Positions 34,393 to 43,395 of a stretch of 64,000 bases of DNA are shown here, piece by piece. The notes beneath the pieces were generated by a model. The model was not told the DNA's origin and did no database searches. It worked only from the letters and a program-made list of their open reading frames with translations. Position 1 is the first letter of the stretch; each line of letters starts with the position of its first letter. The stretch is from Simkaniaceae bacterium (GTDB lineage: Bacteria; Chlamydiota; Chlamydiia; Chlamydiales; Simkaniaceae). The stretch lies in assembly GCA_018399075.1 (NCBI GenBank), contig CP073763.1, forward strand, positions 62,001 to 126,000, in the 5' to 3' direction. The position numbers and the translations under genes are program-made.

Positions 34393-36425
34393 AACATACA
34401 ATTCTCATGGTTCCCATTGGTCTTGGCGTTGGGCTTACAACGGTTTCTCTTGGGATGGCTCACGCCCTAGAAAGTCAGGGAGTGGGAGTTAACTACCTGA
34501 ATCCATTTGGTCCTGATCTGAATGAAATCGAATATCTATTGAGTACCGGACAAGAAGATGTCATTTTGGAATCGATTATTGAACAGGTTGAAAAACTCTC
34601 AGTAAAAGATGGCGTTTTAGTCGTTCAGGGAATCATCTCATCGCAACTTCTTCCCTACGCCCCATCCCTTAATAAAACGATTGCAAAAGCTCTGGACGCT
34701 GAAGTGGTTTTTGTAACCACTCCTGGAGGGAAAACGCCGAATGAAATCAAAGAGCAGATCACCATTGCTGCAAAAGACTACGGTGGAATCGAAAGCCCCC
34801 AGGTTGTAGGTTGTATGATTAATAAGGTTGGCGCGCCTATTGATAAATATGGCAATGCACGGATTGATCTCTTTGATCTTCCAGAAAGTTCCGAAGAGGA
34901 ATCGGCACTTTGTCAAATTTTCAATGAGCCTACTTTTAAAGTTTTAGGCTGTTTCCCATGGCAAAGAGAGCTAATGGCCCCACGGGTAAAAGATGTGGTC
35001 CAATTTTTAAATGCCGAAGTGGTTTCTCCTGGACATATGGAGAGTCATCGGGTGAACTTCTTTGTTATGGCTGCAGCTACGATTGAAACGATGGCAACTG
35101 TTCTTCGCCCAGATGTAATGATAATTACCCCTTCAGATCGCTCAGATACTATCCTTGCCACATGCATGGCTTACTTAAGTGGAACGAAAATTGCAGGGCT
35201 CCTATTGACTGGAGACTATCCTGTTCCTAAAAATACCATGAATCTTTGTTCAAAGGCTATTAAAGAAGGACTTCCTCTACTTAGAGTTAAAACCGATAGT
35301 CTTCGCACAGCCATCTCCCTTCAAAATCTCAACGTTAAAATTCCAGAAGATGACCAGGAACGGCGGCTCGGCCTTAAAGAGTATGTGGCTCATTATATCG
35401 ACAAAGAGTGGATCAAAGAGCTGATTGCAACTCAAGTTGAACGAAAGCTCTCCCCTCCAGCTTTTAAATACCAGATTATAGAAAAAGCGCGAAAAGCTCA
35501 TAAAAAAATCATCCTTCCTGAAGGAGAAGAACCCCGGATCATCCAAGCAGCAGCCATTTGTCATCAGAGAAAAATTGCACGCCCTGTCCTTTTAGGTCAC
35601 CCTGAAAAAATTCGAACCATCGCAAAAAATCATGGCGTGAATCTCAGTGATGAGATCGAACTCATTGATCCTACCCCCTTGCGTGAAAAATATTTAAATC
35701 CCCTTCTTAAGCTTCGGAAACATAAAGGGTTGACTGAACAAAATGCTAAAGAGGCTCTCCAAGAAAATATTGTTGTTGGAACAATGATGCTTGCTTCAGG
35801 AGAAGTCGATGGTTTAGTTGCAGGAGCCATCCATACCACAGCGCATACAATTCGTCCGGCTCTCACGCTTATCAAAACAAAACCAGATGTCAAAAAAGTC
35901 TCTTCAATTTTCTTTATGTGCCTTCCCAAGCAAGTTCTTGTGTATGGAGATTGCGCTGTTAATCAAAACCCTACCGCAGAAGAACTTGCCGATATTGCCA
36001 TTCAATGTGCCGACTCTGCAAAGCGCTTTGGAATTCCCCCTCGCGTTGCCATGATTAGCTACAGCACAGGAACCTCTGGGGCAGGTGAAGATGTCGCAAA
36101 AGTAACAGAAGCAACAAAGCTTGTGAAAACCTTGCGCCCTGACCTTACCATTGATGGACCCTTGCAATATGATGCCGCTTTTAGTCCCGATGTTGCCGCT
36201 AAAAAAGCTCCTGACAGCCCCATCGCCGGGAAAGCTACCGTCTATGTTTTCCCCGACCTTAACACGGCAAATACCACTTATAAAGCGGTCCAACGAAGCG
36301 CCGATGTTCTTTCAATCGGGCCTATGCTTCAAGGATTAAAGAAGCCGGTTAATGATCTTTCTCGCGGAGCACTCATCGATGATATTGTCTATACTATCGC
36401 TATTACAGCCATTCAATCTGAATAG
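34389..36425 (+). CDS. pta: Phosphate acetyltransferase, long form
   Basis: Converts acetyl-CoA and phosphate to acetyl phosphate. The 678 residues fall into a P-loop-derived N-terminal domain (PIGLGVGLTTVSLGMAHAL), a central DRTGG domain (about 210-320: VMIITPSDRSDTILATCMAYLSG), and the catalytic PTA domain from about residue 365. The last contains KIILPEGEEPRIIQAA, DGLVAGAIHTTAHTIRPAL, SYSTGTSGAGEDVAKV and DGPLQYDAAFSPDVAAKKAP. The start is GTG, overlapping the ackA stop (GTGA). The three-domain form is the same as in E. coli. Confidence 0.94.
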   Translation: MKHTILMVPIGLGVGLTTVSLGMAHALESQGVGVNYLNPFGPDLNEIEYLLSTGQEDVILESIIEQVEKLSVKDGVLVVQGIISSQLLPYAPSLNKTIAKALDAEVVFVTTPGGKTPNEIKEQITIAAKDYGGIESPQVVGCMINKVGAPIDKYGNARIDLFDLPESSEEESALCQIFNEPTFKVLGCFPWQRELMAPRVKDVVQFLNAEVVSPGHMESHRVNFFVMAAATIETMATVLRPDVMIITPSDRSDTILATCMAYLSGTKIAGLLLTGDYPVPKNTMNLCSKAIKEGLPLLRVKTDSLRTAISLQNLNVKIPEDDQERRLGLKEYVAHYIDKEWIKELIATQVERKLSPPAFKYQIIEKARKAHKKIILPEGEEPRIIQAAAICHQRKIARPVLLGHPEKIRTIAKNHGVNLSDEIELIDPTPLREKYLNPLLKLRKHKGLTEQNAKEALQENIVVGTMMLASGEVDGLVAGAIHTTAHTIRPALTLIKTKPDVKKVSSIFFMCLPKQVLVYGDCAVNQNPTAEELADIAIQCADSAKRFGIPPRVAMISYSTGTSGAGEDVAKVTEATKLVKTLRPDLTIDGPLQYDAAFSPDVAAKKAPDSPIAGKATVYVFPDLNTANTTYKAVQRSADVLSIGPMLQGLKKPVNDLSRGALIDDIVYTIAITAIQSE

Positions 36426-36549
36426 ATCTCTTTATTGATTTCTCTTTCCAAAGGTTTTTCTATCTGCATGGGTTTTGCATGAACTTTATGCTTGCTTCTT
36501 TCTGTTTCTAACAGCAAAAATACTATTTTTTACGAGAAAGGAGGAAAAA

Positions 36550-37338
36550 ATGTCAGTGATAGGAAGTCAACCAAGTTGTGATCTTATTGGTGTGGATAAA
36601 AAAATCTTTTACACAAATGGAATGACCACATCAGAGCAAGAAACAGAAAAAATCTCTGATGAGCTTCGAAATATCGCACTTGCTGACGTGGAGGTTCACC
36701 ACAATGATACAACACCAACAGAAAAAATCGTTGAAATCGTTGTAAAGATTGGCATTGGAACGGTAGGCTTATGTTATGCAGCAACTTCAGAAAAAAAGAG
36801 TAACGAAAAGAAGGTCTCAAATTTAGCAATTGGTGCTACCTCAATAGGATTGATCGGGTGGGGCTTAGCTGATCTTCATGAAATCCAAAGAAAAAAAGAG
36901 GAGTCTGCTGATCAACTAGCAAACAAGGTCTATGCCCATTTACAAAAGAACCCTCTTAGACATGTAACTCTTATATTTCATAGCCAAGGTGCTGACATCG
37001 GTTTTCGTACACTGACACAGCTGACCTGTTTTAAGAACCGGATTCATGTTATTACCATTGGAGGAAAATTTGAAATCCCCCCTAGTTTTTCTAAACGTGT
37101 CACGAACTTTGTCAATGAACGGGATTTAATTTCTGGTTTTGCTAGAGCTGCTACAAACCCTCTTCCAGGGGAAGTAAAGATAATTAGAAGCAAGAAATGC
37201 AAAACCTCCTTTTGCCACGGGACAACCGATTATATTAGTCATCCTAGTGTACGTAAAACTATCAGAGACTATACACAAAAAGACCTCTATTGGCTTGATC
37301 GACATCAACAGTGCGCTTATCCAGCTTACTTTGTCTAA
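36550..37338 (+). CDS. Putative membrane-associated serine hydrolase upstream of T3S genes
   Basis: Not recognised as a named family. The 262-residue protein starts at ATG 36550, after a strong AAAGGAGG; the frame is open from 36475. Two hydrophobic segments (about 59-78 and 91-108) precede an alpha/beta-hydrolase-like part. It has VTLIFHSQGADIG with Ser145 as nucleophile-elbow candidate, a strand (RIHVITIGG), VNERDLISGF with Asp192, and His223 or His231 as candidates for the triad. The order resembles class 3 lipases. No signal peptide; position just before type III secretion genes makes a secreted lipase or esterase effector possible, but this is inference. Confidence 0.6.
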   Translation: MSVIGSQPSCDLIGVDKKIFYTNGMTTSEQETEKISDELRNIALADVEVHHNDTTPTEKIVEIVVKIGIGTVGLCYAATSEKKSNEKKVSNLAIGATSIGLIGWGLADLHEIQRKKEESADQLANKVYAHLQKNPLRHVTLIFHSQGADIGFRTLTQLTCFKNRIHVITIGGKFEIPPSFSKRVTNFVNERDLISGFARAATNPLPGEVKIIRSKKCKTSFCHGTTDYISHPSVRKTIRDYTQKDLYWLDRHQQCAYPAYFV

Positions 37339-37588
37339 TAATGACAAAGGAAACATAAGCATCAAATTGGCATTTGATACATCCCCTCTTTCCTACTCTG
37401 TAAATTTTTTCGCTTAGAGGCATGTCAATTAACGTCAATTTTTGTTTCTAAAAGCTTTCCCGAAAATAGTCTATCTCCAAAATTGTAGATCGATTTCACT
37501 AATTAGTCTCTGAAAAATCTTTCAACAGTCGAACAAAATCATTTAGTAAATGATCTATTCATTAGATATTCGGAAAACAAAGTAAAAC
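37339..37588. other. Non-coding stretch before type III secretion operon
   Basis: Together with the following leader this leaves 313 bases without a gene. A small hairpin (ATCAAAT, 4-base loop, ATTTGAT; near 37361-37378) lies soon after the hydrolase stop codon and is followed by a pyrimidine-rich run, possibly a weak terminator. The rest is AT-rich; no RNA gene or conserved leader could be recognised. Confidence 0.4.
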
Positions 37589-37618
37589 TTGGGAATAAAC
37601 TCCACAAAGTGCTATAAG
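37589..37618 (+). promoter_or_regulatory. Candidate promoter of the sctJ-K-L-R-S-T operon
   Basis: TTGGGA (37589-37594) and TATAAG (37613-37618) are 18 bases apart. Transcription would start near 37625, giving a leader of about 27 bases before the sctJ ATG. The match is moderate, and chlamydial promoters are often weakly conserved. Confidence 0.4.
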
Positions 37619-37651
37619 GACGGAAATAACCTTTTTATTGGAAACGGTAAC

Positions 37652-38584
37652 ATGAAAAGAATAATAAGAACATTAACTCTTCTTGGCCTTATGGGAAGCT
37701 TTCTGCTTCTTTTTACGGGTTGCGATTCTAGTCGAGAAGTAGTCAGTAATATCGAGGAAAAAGAAGCTAATGTTATCCTAGTTTTACTAGAAAGTAAGGG
37801 GATCCCCGCTTCAAAAACTGCTGCTGCTGCAACTGCAATTGGTGGCGATAGTGGCGGAGCAAAATATTCAATTATTGTACCAGATAAATATTCGATTGAA
37901 GCCATTGCCTATCTCAATCAAAATGGATTTCCAAGAACAAAAGGGACGACTCTACTTGATCTCTTTGCAAAGCAAGGACTCATGACTTCTGATAAAGAAG
38001 AGACGATCCGATACCAAGCAGGTCTTGCACAACAACTTACAAATACAATCATGATGATCGATGGGGTGATCGATGCCAATGTACAACTCTCTTTTCCTCC
38101 TGAAGACACAGGGCTTGGAGGTCAAGATGAAGAGAAAAAAAAGATCACTGCTGCTGTTTATGTAAAACATCAAGGGGTCATTGATGATCCCAATATTCAT
38201 CTAGAAAATAAAATCAAAAGACTTATTTCTGGTAGTGTCTCGGGACTTGATATCAATGATGTGACAGTTGTCTCAGATCGCTCTCGTTTTACAGATATTA
38301 CGTTAGAACAAATGCCTGAAGCCCTTGGTGGAAAACCTGGCGAGTATGTCAGCATTTGGAATATTGTGATGAGCAAAAAATCTGTTGCTCGCTTCCGCGT
38401 CCTCTTCTTTATTATTACAGCTATTGCTGTCTTACTAGCAATCGTCTTAGGATGGATTAGCTGGAAGTTCTATCCTCATCTCAAGAAAAAAGGCGGCCTT
38501 AAAGAACTCTTCAACCCTATCCCTCTGATCAATAGCATTATGAAAAAGCCCCCGTCTGGTCCTCCGGGAGAAGGAGGAGAGTAA
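37652..38584 (+). CDS. sctJ: Type III secretion inner-ring lipoprotein SctJ
   Basis: YscJ/FliF-family protein forming the periplasmic side of the inner-membrane ring of the injectisome. The 310 residues have a lipoprotein signal (lipobox Leu-Leu-Phe-Thr-Gly-Cys, Cys at about 24) and a first ring-building domain (EEKEANVILVLLESKGIPA). The second domain carries QLTNTIMMIDGVIDANVQLSFP and AAVYVKHQG, and a C-terminal membrane helix (about 260-285) follows. The frame is open from 37589, but ATG 37652 starts the signal. First of six genes in the order of the Chlamydia cdsJ cluster. Confidence 0.92.
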   Translation: MKRIIRTLTLLGLMGSFLLLFTGCDSSREVVSNIEEKEANVILVLLESKGIPASKTAAAATAIGGDSGGAKYSIIVPDKYSIEAIAYLNQNGFPRTKGTTLLDLFAKQGLMTSDKEETIRYQAGLAQQLTNTIMMIDGVIDANVQLSFPPEDTGLGGQDEEKKKITAAVYVKHQGVIDDPNIHLENKIKRLISGSVSGLDINDVTVVSDRSRFTDITLEQMPEALGGKPGEYVSIWNIVMSKKSVARFRVLFFIITAIAVLLAIVLGWISWKFYPHLKKKGGLKELFNPIPLINSIMKKPPSGPPGEGGE

Positions 38585-38587
38585 AGG

Positions 38588-39442
38588 GTGAATAAAGCGT
38601 CCTGGGTCTCTTTTCGTCATTTGCTAGAACTGAGAGGAAAATCATCTTTTCTCCAATATCTTTCTCCTTCTGAGCAAGAAAAGTTCCAAAGCATTCCTTC
38701 CTCAAAGGGCGATCCATTTGCTCACTCCTATTCCATGGCAGACCGCCTTCAACGGGTCCATTATTCATGGTTGATTACTTTTCTAGAACCATTTGCAGAA
38801 AGTGATAAAGAAATGATTCTTTCATCATTAGACGAGAGCCAAGCAACCCGACTTCGGAAATATTTTAAAGTAAAAGAGGCTTCCTTTCCTCTTAAGAGCG
38901 GGGCAAAAAGTTATTTAGTCAAAGCTGTTTATGAGTGGCTTATTTCTGATCAAAAAGAATTTTTGCCTATTGAATTTTTACCCGATCACCCCCTTAATCC
39001 TCTGGTAAACTTAAGCAAAAACGAACTTCAAACCCTTGTCGATTATCTAGGTCTTCATGACTTGGCAATTGAATTAAAACATGTGATCAAATCTGAGCAG
39101 ATAAAGAAAATTCAAAAAGTACTCACTCAAGGCGAGCGAAACTACTTAAAAAAACAGATTAAAGTAAAAGAACCCATAACTTTTGCCAGACTAAATCTTG
39201 ATGGATGGAATGGAGATGGAGAGAAACTTAAAGCCATCCTTCATCATAGAGGCTTTAATCGGTTAGCAAAGGCTCTTTTTGGGTGTCACCCTTCCCTTTT
39301 ATGGCATGTTTGCCATAGATTGGATACAGGAAGAACAAAAATTTTACGAAAATTCTTCACAGATATCAAAAATGACGAAGCCCATACTGCTTTAATAAAT
39401 CAAACCTTAGGATTAATCCCACTAGTGCAGAAGGAATTATGA
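38588..39442 (+). CDS. Type III secretion accessory protein, SctK position
   Basis: The 284-residue protein has no membrane segment and is rich in charged helices. It holds the place of CT560 in the Chlamydia cds cluster, between sctJ and sctL, where SctK-like sorting-platform proteins are encoded. SctK links the inner ring to the cytoplasmic sorting platform. The sequence itself is poorly conserved, so the name rests on position and length. The start is GTG with GGAGGAGAG upstream, three bases after the sctJ stop. It overlaps sctL by ATGA. Confidence 0.65.
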   Translation: MNKASWVSFRHLLELRGKSSFLQYLSPSEQEKFQSIPSSKGDPFAHSYSMADRLQRVHYSWLITFLEPFAESDKEMILSSLDESQATRLRKYFKVKEASFPLKSGAKSYLVKAVYEWLISDQKEFLPIEFLPDHPLNPLVNLSKNELQTLVDYLGLHDLAIELKHVIKSEQIKKIQKVLTQGERNYLKKQIKVKEPITFARLNLDGWNGDGEKLKAILHHRGFNRLAKALFGCHPSLLWHVCHRLDTGRTKILRKFFTDIKNDEAHTALINQTLGLIPLVQKEL

Positions 39443-40065
39443 GCAAATATTTTTCATTAATCTATTCCGGCGAAATCAGACAGAGTTCTGATGAGAAAGT
39501 TATTCCTTCTGAAGCGTTTAGTGAACTCTTAAATGCAACTGAAGTCTTAAAAAAGGCTAAGGATGACGTTAAGACTTACCTTAGCAATAATAAGGAAGAG
39601 TGCAAAAGACTCATGGAAGAAGCAAAAGAGGCTGGGTTTAACGAAGGTCTCTCACAGTTTAACAAACAAATCTTCCATTATGAACAACGGATCAAAGAAA
39701 TGGAGCATGAACTCCAAAAAATGATCCTCCCTCTTGCTCTTAGGGCCGCAAAAAAAATTGTCGGAAGAGAACTCCAATCAAACCCTGAAACAATTGTTGA
39801 TATCGTCAGACAAACATTAAAACCTGTAACACAACACCATCATATTAAGATCCTTGTTGCAAAAGAAGATAAAGAGATCTTAGAGAAAAAGAAGAAAGAA
39901 CTACGAACCATTCTCGAACAAGTACAGACTTTTATTATCGAGGAAAAAGAAGATATCACGCCTGGGGGTTGTATTATTGAGACCGAAGCTGGTATCATCA
40001 ACGCTAGTTTAGAAAATCAATGGCGTGCACTTGAGTCCGCCTTTGAAGCGTTTATGAAGAGATAA
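39439..40065 (+). CDS. sctL: Type III secretion stator protein SctL
   Basis: YscL/FliH-family protein that anchors and restrains the secretion ATPase SctN in the sorting platform. The 208 residues have a long coiled coil (about 35-90, with the AKEAGFNEGLSQFNKQIFHYEQRIKEME stretch). The conserved C-terminal part reads LALRAAKKIVGRELQSNPETIVDIVRQTLKPV, followed by the GGCIIETEAGIINASLENQW ending typical of the FliH/YscL family. ATGA overlap upstream and TAATG overlap with sctR show tight translational coupling. Confidence 0.9.
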   Translation: MSKYFSLIYSGEIRQSSDEKVIPSEAFSELLNATEVLKKAKDDVKTYLSNNKEECKRLMEEAKEAGFNEGLSQFNKQIFHYEQRIKEMEHELQKMILPLALRAAKKIVGRELQSNPETIVDIVRQTLKPVTQHHHIKILVAKEDKEILEKKKKELRTILEQVQTFIIEEKEDITPGGCIIETEAGIINASLENQWRALESAFEAFMKR

Positions 40066-40910
40066 TGAAAAGATATTACACATTCCTCCTCCTTCTTTTA
40101 TTTTGTTTTATTGCTAAACCTACCTTTGCCCAAGACGAAGGGATTGCAGATGCGATTGCTCGAATAGCAGAATCGACAACGCAACAGGGAAAAGAGGTAG
40201 ATGCTGTGAAGGAAGACGAAGGCAAAGGTGGTGCGCCAGGGGAACCTAACGTCATCACGATGATGGCGGTTATTGCCCTCCTAGCCCTCCTCCCTTTTGC
40301 CATTATCTTACTCACCTCCTTCTTAAAAATTGTGATTGTTTTATCTCTATTGAGAAATGCCCTTGGTGTTCAGCAGGCGCCTCCCAACCAGGCTCTGACA
40401 GGAATAGCCCTTTTGATGAGTATTTATGTCATGTTCCCCACATGTGTTGCAATGTACGATGCAGGGAAAGACTACATTTCGAGTGAGGCCCCTAAAAATC
40501 TCTTTTCTTCCAACTCTGCAGTCTATATTTACAATGTCGTCGATAAGACAAAAGAGCCTCTCAAACAATTTTTAACGAAAAATATGTCGGTTAGCCACCA
40601 GCGAAATTTTTATCAACTCGCTTACAGAAGTATGCCAAAAGAGTTCCAGCCTGACTTAAAGATGGATGATTTTATCGTTCTCGCTCCCGCCTATATCACC
40701 TCACAACTTAAGGGAGCTTTTGAAATTGGTGTTCTGATTTATCTTCCTTTCTTTGTCATCGATCTTGTTACCTCAAACATCCTCCTTGCAATGGGAATGA
40801 TGATGCTATCCCCCTTAACGATTGCCCTTCCCCTCAAGCTCCTTTTAATAGTTATGACAGACGGGTGGACCCTTGTCATTCAAGGGCTAGTACAAACCTA
40901 TAAACAGTAG
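40065..40910 (+). CDS. sctR: Type III secretion export-apparatus protein SctR
   Basis: YscR/FliP-family core of the export gate; five copies with SctS and SctT form the helical entry portal. The 281-residue protein has a signal-like N-terminus (MKRYYTFLLLLLFCFIAKPTFAQ) and a linker rich in Glu/Gly, then the conserved four-helix body. This body includes LTSFLKIVIVLSLLRNALGVQQAPPNQ, the ALTGIALLMSIYVMFP block, FEIGVLIYLPFFVIDLV and MMLSPLTIALPLKLLLIV. The N-terminal extension is longer than in Yersinia YscR but agrees with chlamydial CdsR. TAATG overlap with sctL. Confidence 0.94.
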   Translation: MKRYYTFLLLLLFCFIAKPTFAQDEGIADAIARIAESTTQQGKEVDAVKEDEGKGGAPGEPNVITMMAVIALLALLPFAIILLTSFLKIVIVLSLLRNALGVQQAPPNQALTGIALLMSIYVMFPTCVAMYDAGKDYISSEAPKNLFSSNSAVYIYNVVDKTKEPLKQFLTKNMSVSHQRNFYQLAYRSMPKEFQPDLKMDDFIVLAPAYITSQLKGAFEIGVLIYLPFFVIDLVTSNILLAMGMMMLSPLTIALPLKLLLIVMTDGWTLVIQGLVQTYKQ

Positions 40911-40920
40911 GAGTTTTTTC

Positions 40921-41187
40921 TTGTACGAATCTGAAATATACCAGCTCTCCTATCAAGCGCTTCTTCTCATTCTGATCCTTTCAGGCCCCCCGATTTTGAT
41001 CAGCATGACATTTGGCTTACTTGTTGCGATTTTCCAAGCAGCAACACAAATCCAAGAACAAACCCTTTCTTTTACGGTGAAACTCGTTGCGGTTATCATG
41101 ACACTTATTTTCTTAGGCGGTTTTTTAAGTGCACAAATCATGCAGTTTGCGAATACGATTTTTATGAATTTTCCGAAATGGAGATAG
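40921..41187 (+). CDS. sctS: Type III secretion export-apparatus protein SctS
   Basis: YscS/FliQ-family protein of 88 residues with two membrane helices. The family block ILSGPPILISMTFGLLVAIFQAATQIQEQTLSFTVKL is present, with the central Gln/Glu loop. The start is TTG at 40921, seven bases after an AGGAG that overlaps the sctR stop; no ATG or GTG in the frame would give a complete first helix. It forms the export gate together with SctR and SctT. Confidence 0.92.
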   Translation: MYESEIYQLSYQALLLILILSGPPILISMTFGLLVAIFQAATQIQEQTLSFTVKLVAVIMTLIFLGGFLSAQIMQFANTIFMNFPKWR

Positions 41188-41193
41188 GTTTCG

Positions 41194-42027
41194 ATGACGC
41201 TCGATTACCTCTCGACCCTTCCAAACATGACCCTTTGGGGCGTTCTTTCCCTTTTCTTTCTCGTCTTAATGAGACTTGCCCCGATTATGGCAATGGCCCC
41301 CTTTTTAGGTGCAAAATTAGCCCCAGGGATAGCAAGGATGGGGCTTGCTATTTTTTTATCAATCATTTTCCTCCCTTATGTTATTGTTAATGTCAAGGCC
41401 CCCATTACATTTAATAATGCTTTTATTCTCTATTCTCTTAAAGAGATCCTCATAGGCTTTATTCTAGGCTTTTTTGTCACCATCCCTTTCTATATGGTTC
41501 AAACAAGTGGTATCATTGTCGACTACCTTAGAGGAGCTTCGATTATGCAATCACAAGACCCCTCCCTTCAAACACAAGCCTCTCCCATTGGAATCTTCTA
41601 TAACTACCTCTTAATTGTGATTTTCTTTCAGATAAGTGGCCCCTTTCTATTCTTCGATGCAATAGTGAAATCCTATGAAATCGTGCCTCCTGCAGAGTAC
41701 GTTAACCCTCTTTTCTTTAGCGTCAAAAGTACCTTTTGGAAAACATCAATGGATCTCATCAATCAGATTGTTTCTATCGCCATTCAACTTTCTGCTCCAG
41801 CAATTGTAGCGATTCTAATGGCTGAGATGTTCTTAGGTATTGCAAACCGTTTAGCCCCCCAAGTCCAAATCGCCTTTTTAGGGATGTCAATTAAATCTCT
41901 GTTAGGCCTGGCGCTTCTTTGGGCTGCTTGGTTTTTCATCTTAAAACAATTTACAAAACAGACCTATGATTGGCTTGGTGTCATCAACAAAATCATCTAC
42001 TATATGAAATATATGACCCCTACTTGA
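41194..42027 (+). CDS. sctT: Type III secretion export-apparatus protein SctT
   Basis: YscT/FliR-family inner-membrane protein completing the SctRST gate. The 277 residues have about six hydrophobic helices, with typical stretches LMRLAPIMAMAPFLGAKLAPGIARMGLA, SLKEILIGFILGFFVTIPF, the conserved MQSQDPSLQTQASPIG loop, and APAIVAILMAEMFLGIANRLAPQVQIAFLGMSIKSL. It starts six bases after sctS and is the last gene of the cluster, as in Chlamydia (CT559-CT564 order). Other type III components must lie elsewhere. Confidence 0.94.
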   Translation: MTLDYLSTLPNMTLWGVLSLFFLVLMRLAPIMAMAPFLGAKLAPGIARMGLAIFLSIIFLPYVIVNVKAPITFNNAFILYSLKEILIGFILGFFVTIPFYMVQTSGIIVDYLRGASIMQSQDPSLQTQASPIGIFYNYLLIVIFFQISGPFLFFDAIVKSYEIVPPAEYVNPLFFSVKSTFWKTSMDLINQIVSIAIQLSAPAIVAILMAEMFLGIANRLAPQVQIAFLGMSIKSLLGLALLWAAWFFILKQFTKQTYDWLGVINKIIYYMKYMTPT

Positions 42028-42081
42028 TTTTTTCTTCCTTAACTTTTACAGTCGGATAAAAATATTAATTGAAGGCCTTTT

Positions 42082-43158
42082 ATGAAACGCTTGCTTCCCC
42101 TTATCTTTGCAACAGTCGCAACTTTTGCTGCCCAAGAACCTCCTTACACCATCCCTGGAAAGATCTATGAAAGCACTCCTCAAGTGATCACGCCTAACGC
42201 AGGGCCAAAGGTTGATCACGGGATAGACGTTTGTATTACAGCAGACTTTATCTATTGGACAGCTCGGATGGATGGCCTTAGCTATGCTATTACTGGCAGC
42301 AGTGATGGCACATTGAATGCAAGCAAAGGGTCAGTACAATATCCTGATTGGAGATGGAAGCCAGGCTTTAAAGTAGGTCTAGGGCTTAATCTCCCCCATG
42401 ATGGTTGGGATATCTATGCAGAATATACCTGGCTCCATTCAAGAGCATGGGATGCAACAAGTATTAACCATAAAGGAATCCTTCCTACTTGGGATATTTC
42501 TCACTTAGACCAATTTTCTACAACGACAGCATCTATTACTTCTGCAAGAGCAAATTGGAAAGTCCATATTAATACCTTTGATTTATCACTTGGACGCAAC
42601 TACTTTATCAGTAAATTTCTAACCCTCCGCCCCTTTGTTGGTTTTAAAGGAAGTTGGATCAAACAAGACTATCATGTCCGTTACTCCGTTTTAATTAATC
42701 CACTTAACTCTACACTTCGGATGAAAAATGATCAGTCATACTGGGGAATTGGGTTAAGAACAGGAATGAATACAGCCTGGCATCTCACGCAAGCATGGAG
42801 CTTATATGGAGACTTTGCCCTGTCTGCCCTTTGGAGTCAGTTTGAAGTTGATAGAAAAGACACTCGACTTGATGAAGCAAATAATGGTGGAGCAAACAAC
42901 CCCTCATTAAACACTTCGATTACAGTGGTAAATAGTTCAAATGACTTTCATACTTTAAAAGGTGTATTAGAACTAGGACTAGGAGTGCGCGGTGAATGGT
43001 GGGTTTTCGAAGACCGCTATCACTTTCTTGTACAAGCAGGGTGGGAAGAACAACTTTGGATTAATCATAACAACTTAATGAAACTTCACTTTACTCAATC
43101 TGATCATGGAGATTTAACCTTGCAAGGACTTACGATTAAAGCACGTTTCGACTTCTAA
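42082..43158 (+). CDS. MOMP-like porin 1
   Basis: Outer-membrane barrel protein of 358 residues with a signal peptide (MKRLLPLIFATVATFAA). The family pattern of the cluster is present: NAGPKVDHGIDVCITADFIYWTARMDGL after a short linker, PGFKVGLGLNLPHDGWDIYAEYTWLHS, the LSLGRNYFISKFLTLRPFVGFKG segment, and terminal Phe. All five cluster members share A-G-P-x-V-x-x-G, a W-T/K-A/G turn and the DGWD motif. Such proteins resemble the chlamydial major outer membrane protein (OmpA/MOMP-like families in Simkania and Waddlia). GAAGG lies before the ATG. Confidence 0.8.
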   Translation: MKRLLPLIFATVATFAAQEPPYTIPGKIYESTPQVITPNAGPKVDHGIDVCITADFIYWTARMDGLSYAITGSSDGTLNASKGSVQYPDWRWKPGFKVGLGLNLPHDGWDIYAEYTWLHSRAWDATSINHKGILPTWDISHLDQFSTTTASITSARANWKVHINTFDLSLGRNYFISKFLTLRPFVGFKGSWIKQDYHVRYSVLINPLNSTLRMKNDQSYWGIGLRTGMNTAWHLTQAWSLYGDFALSALWSQFEVDRKDTRLDEANNGGANNPSLNTSITVVNSSNDFHTLKGVLELGLGVRGEWWVFEDRYHFLVQAGWEEQLWINHNNLMKLHFTQSDHGDLTLQGLTIKARFDF

Positions 43159-43395
43159 TGCATGCCTTGAAACGAATTATTTTTATCTATTAAGTCTTTT
43201 TTCCTTGCAAAAGAAATCTCATCTAGAGTTTCATAGAGAATCTAAATAAGAAAAAAGCCCTTTGCAATGCATGTGAGCAAGAAAACTGGCGCTGAGATAA
43301 GTTTATCAAATGCACCACTGCCACTAAGTCCGTTAATAAGGGAAAACATAAATGATTGATATTTTATCGTTTTTATAACAGGGAGAAAATTGAGA

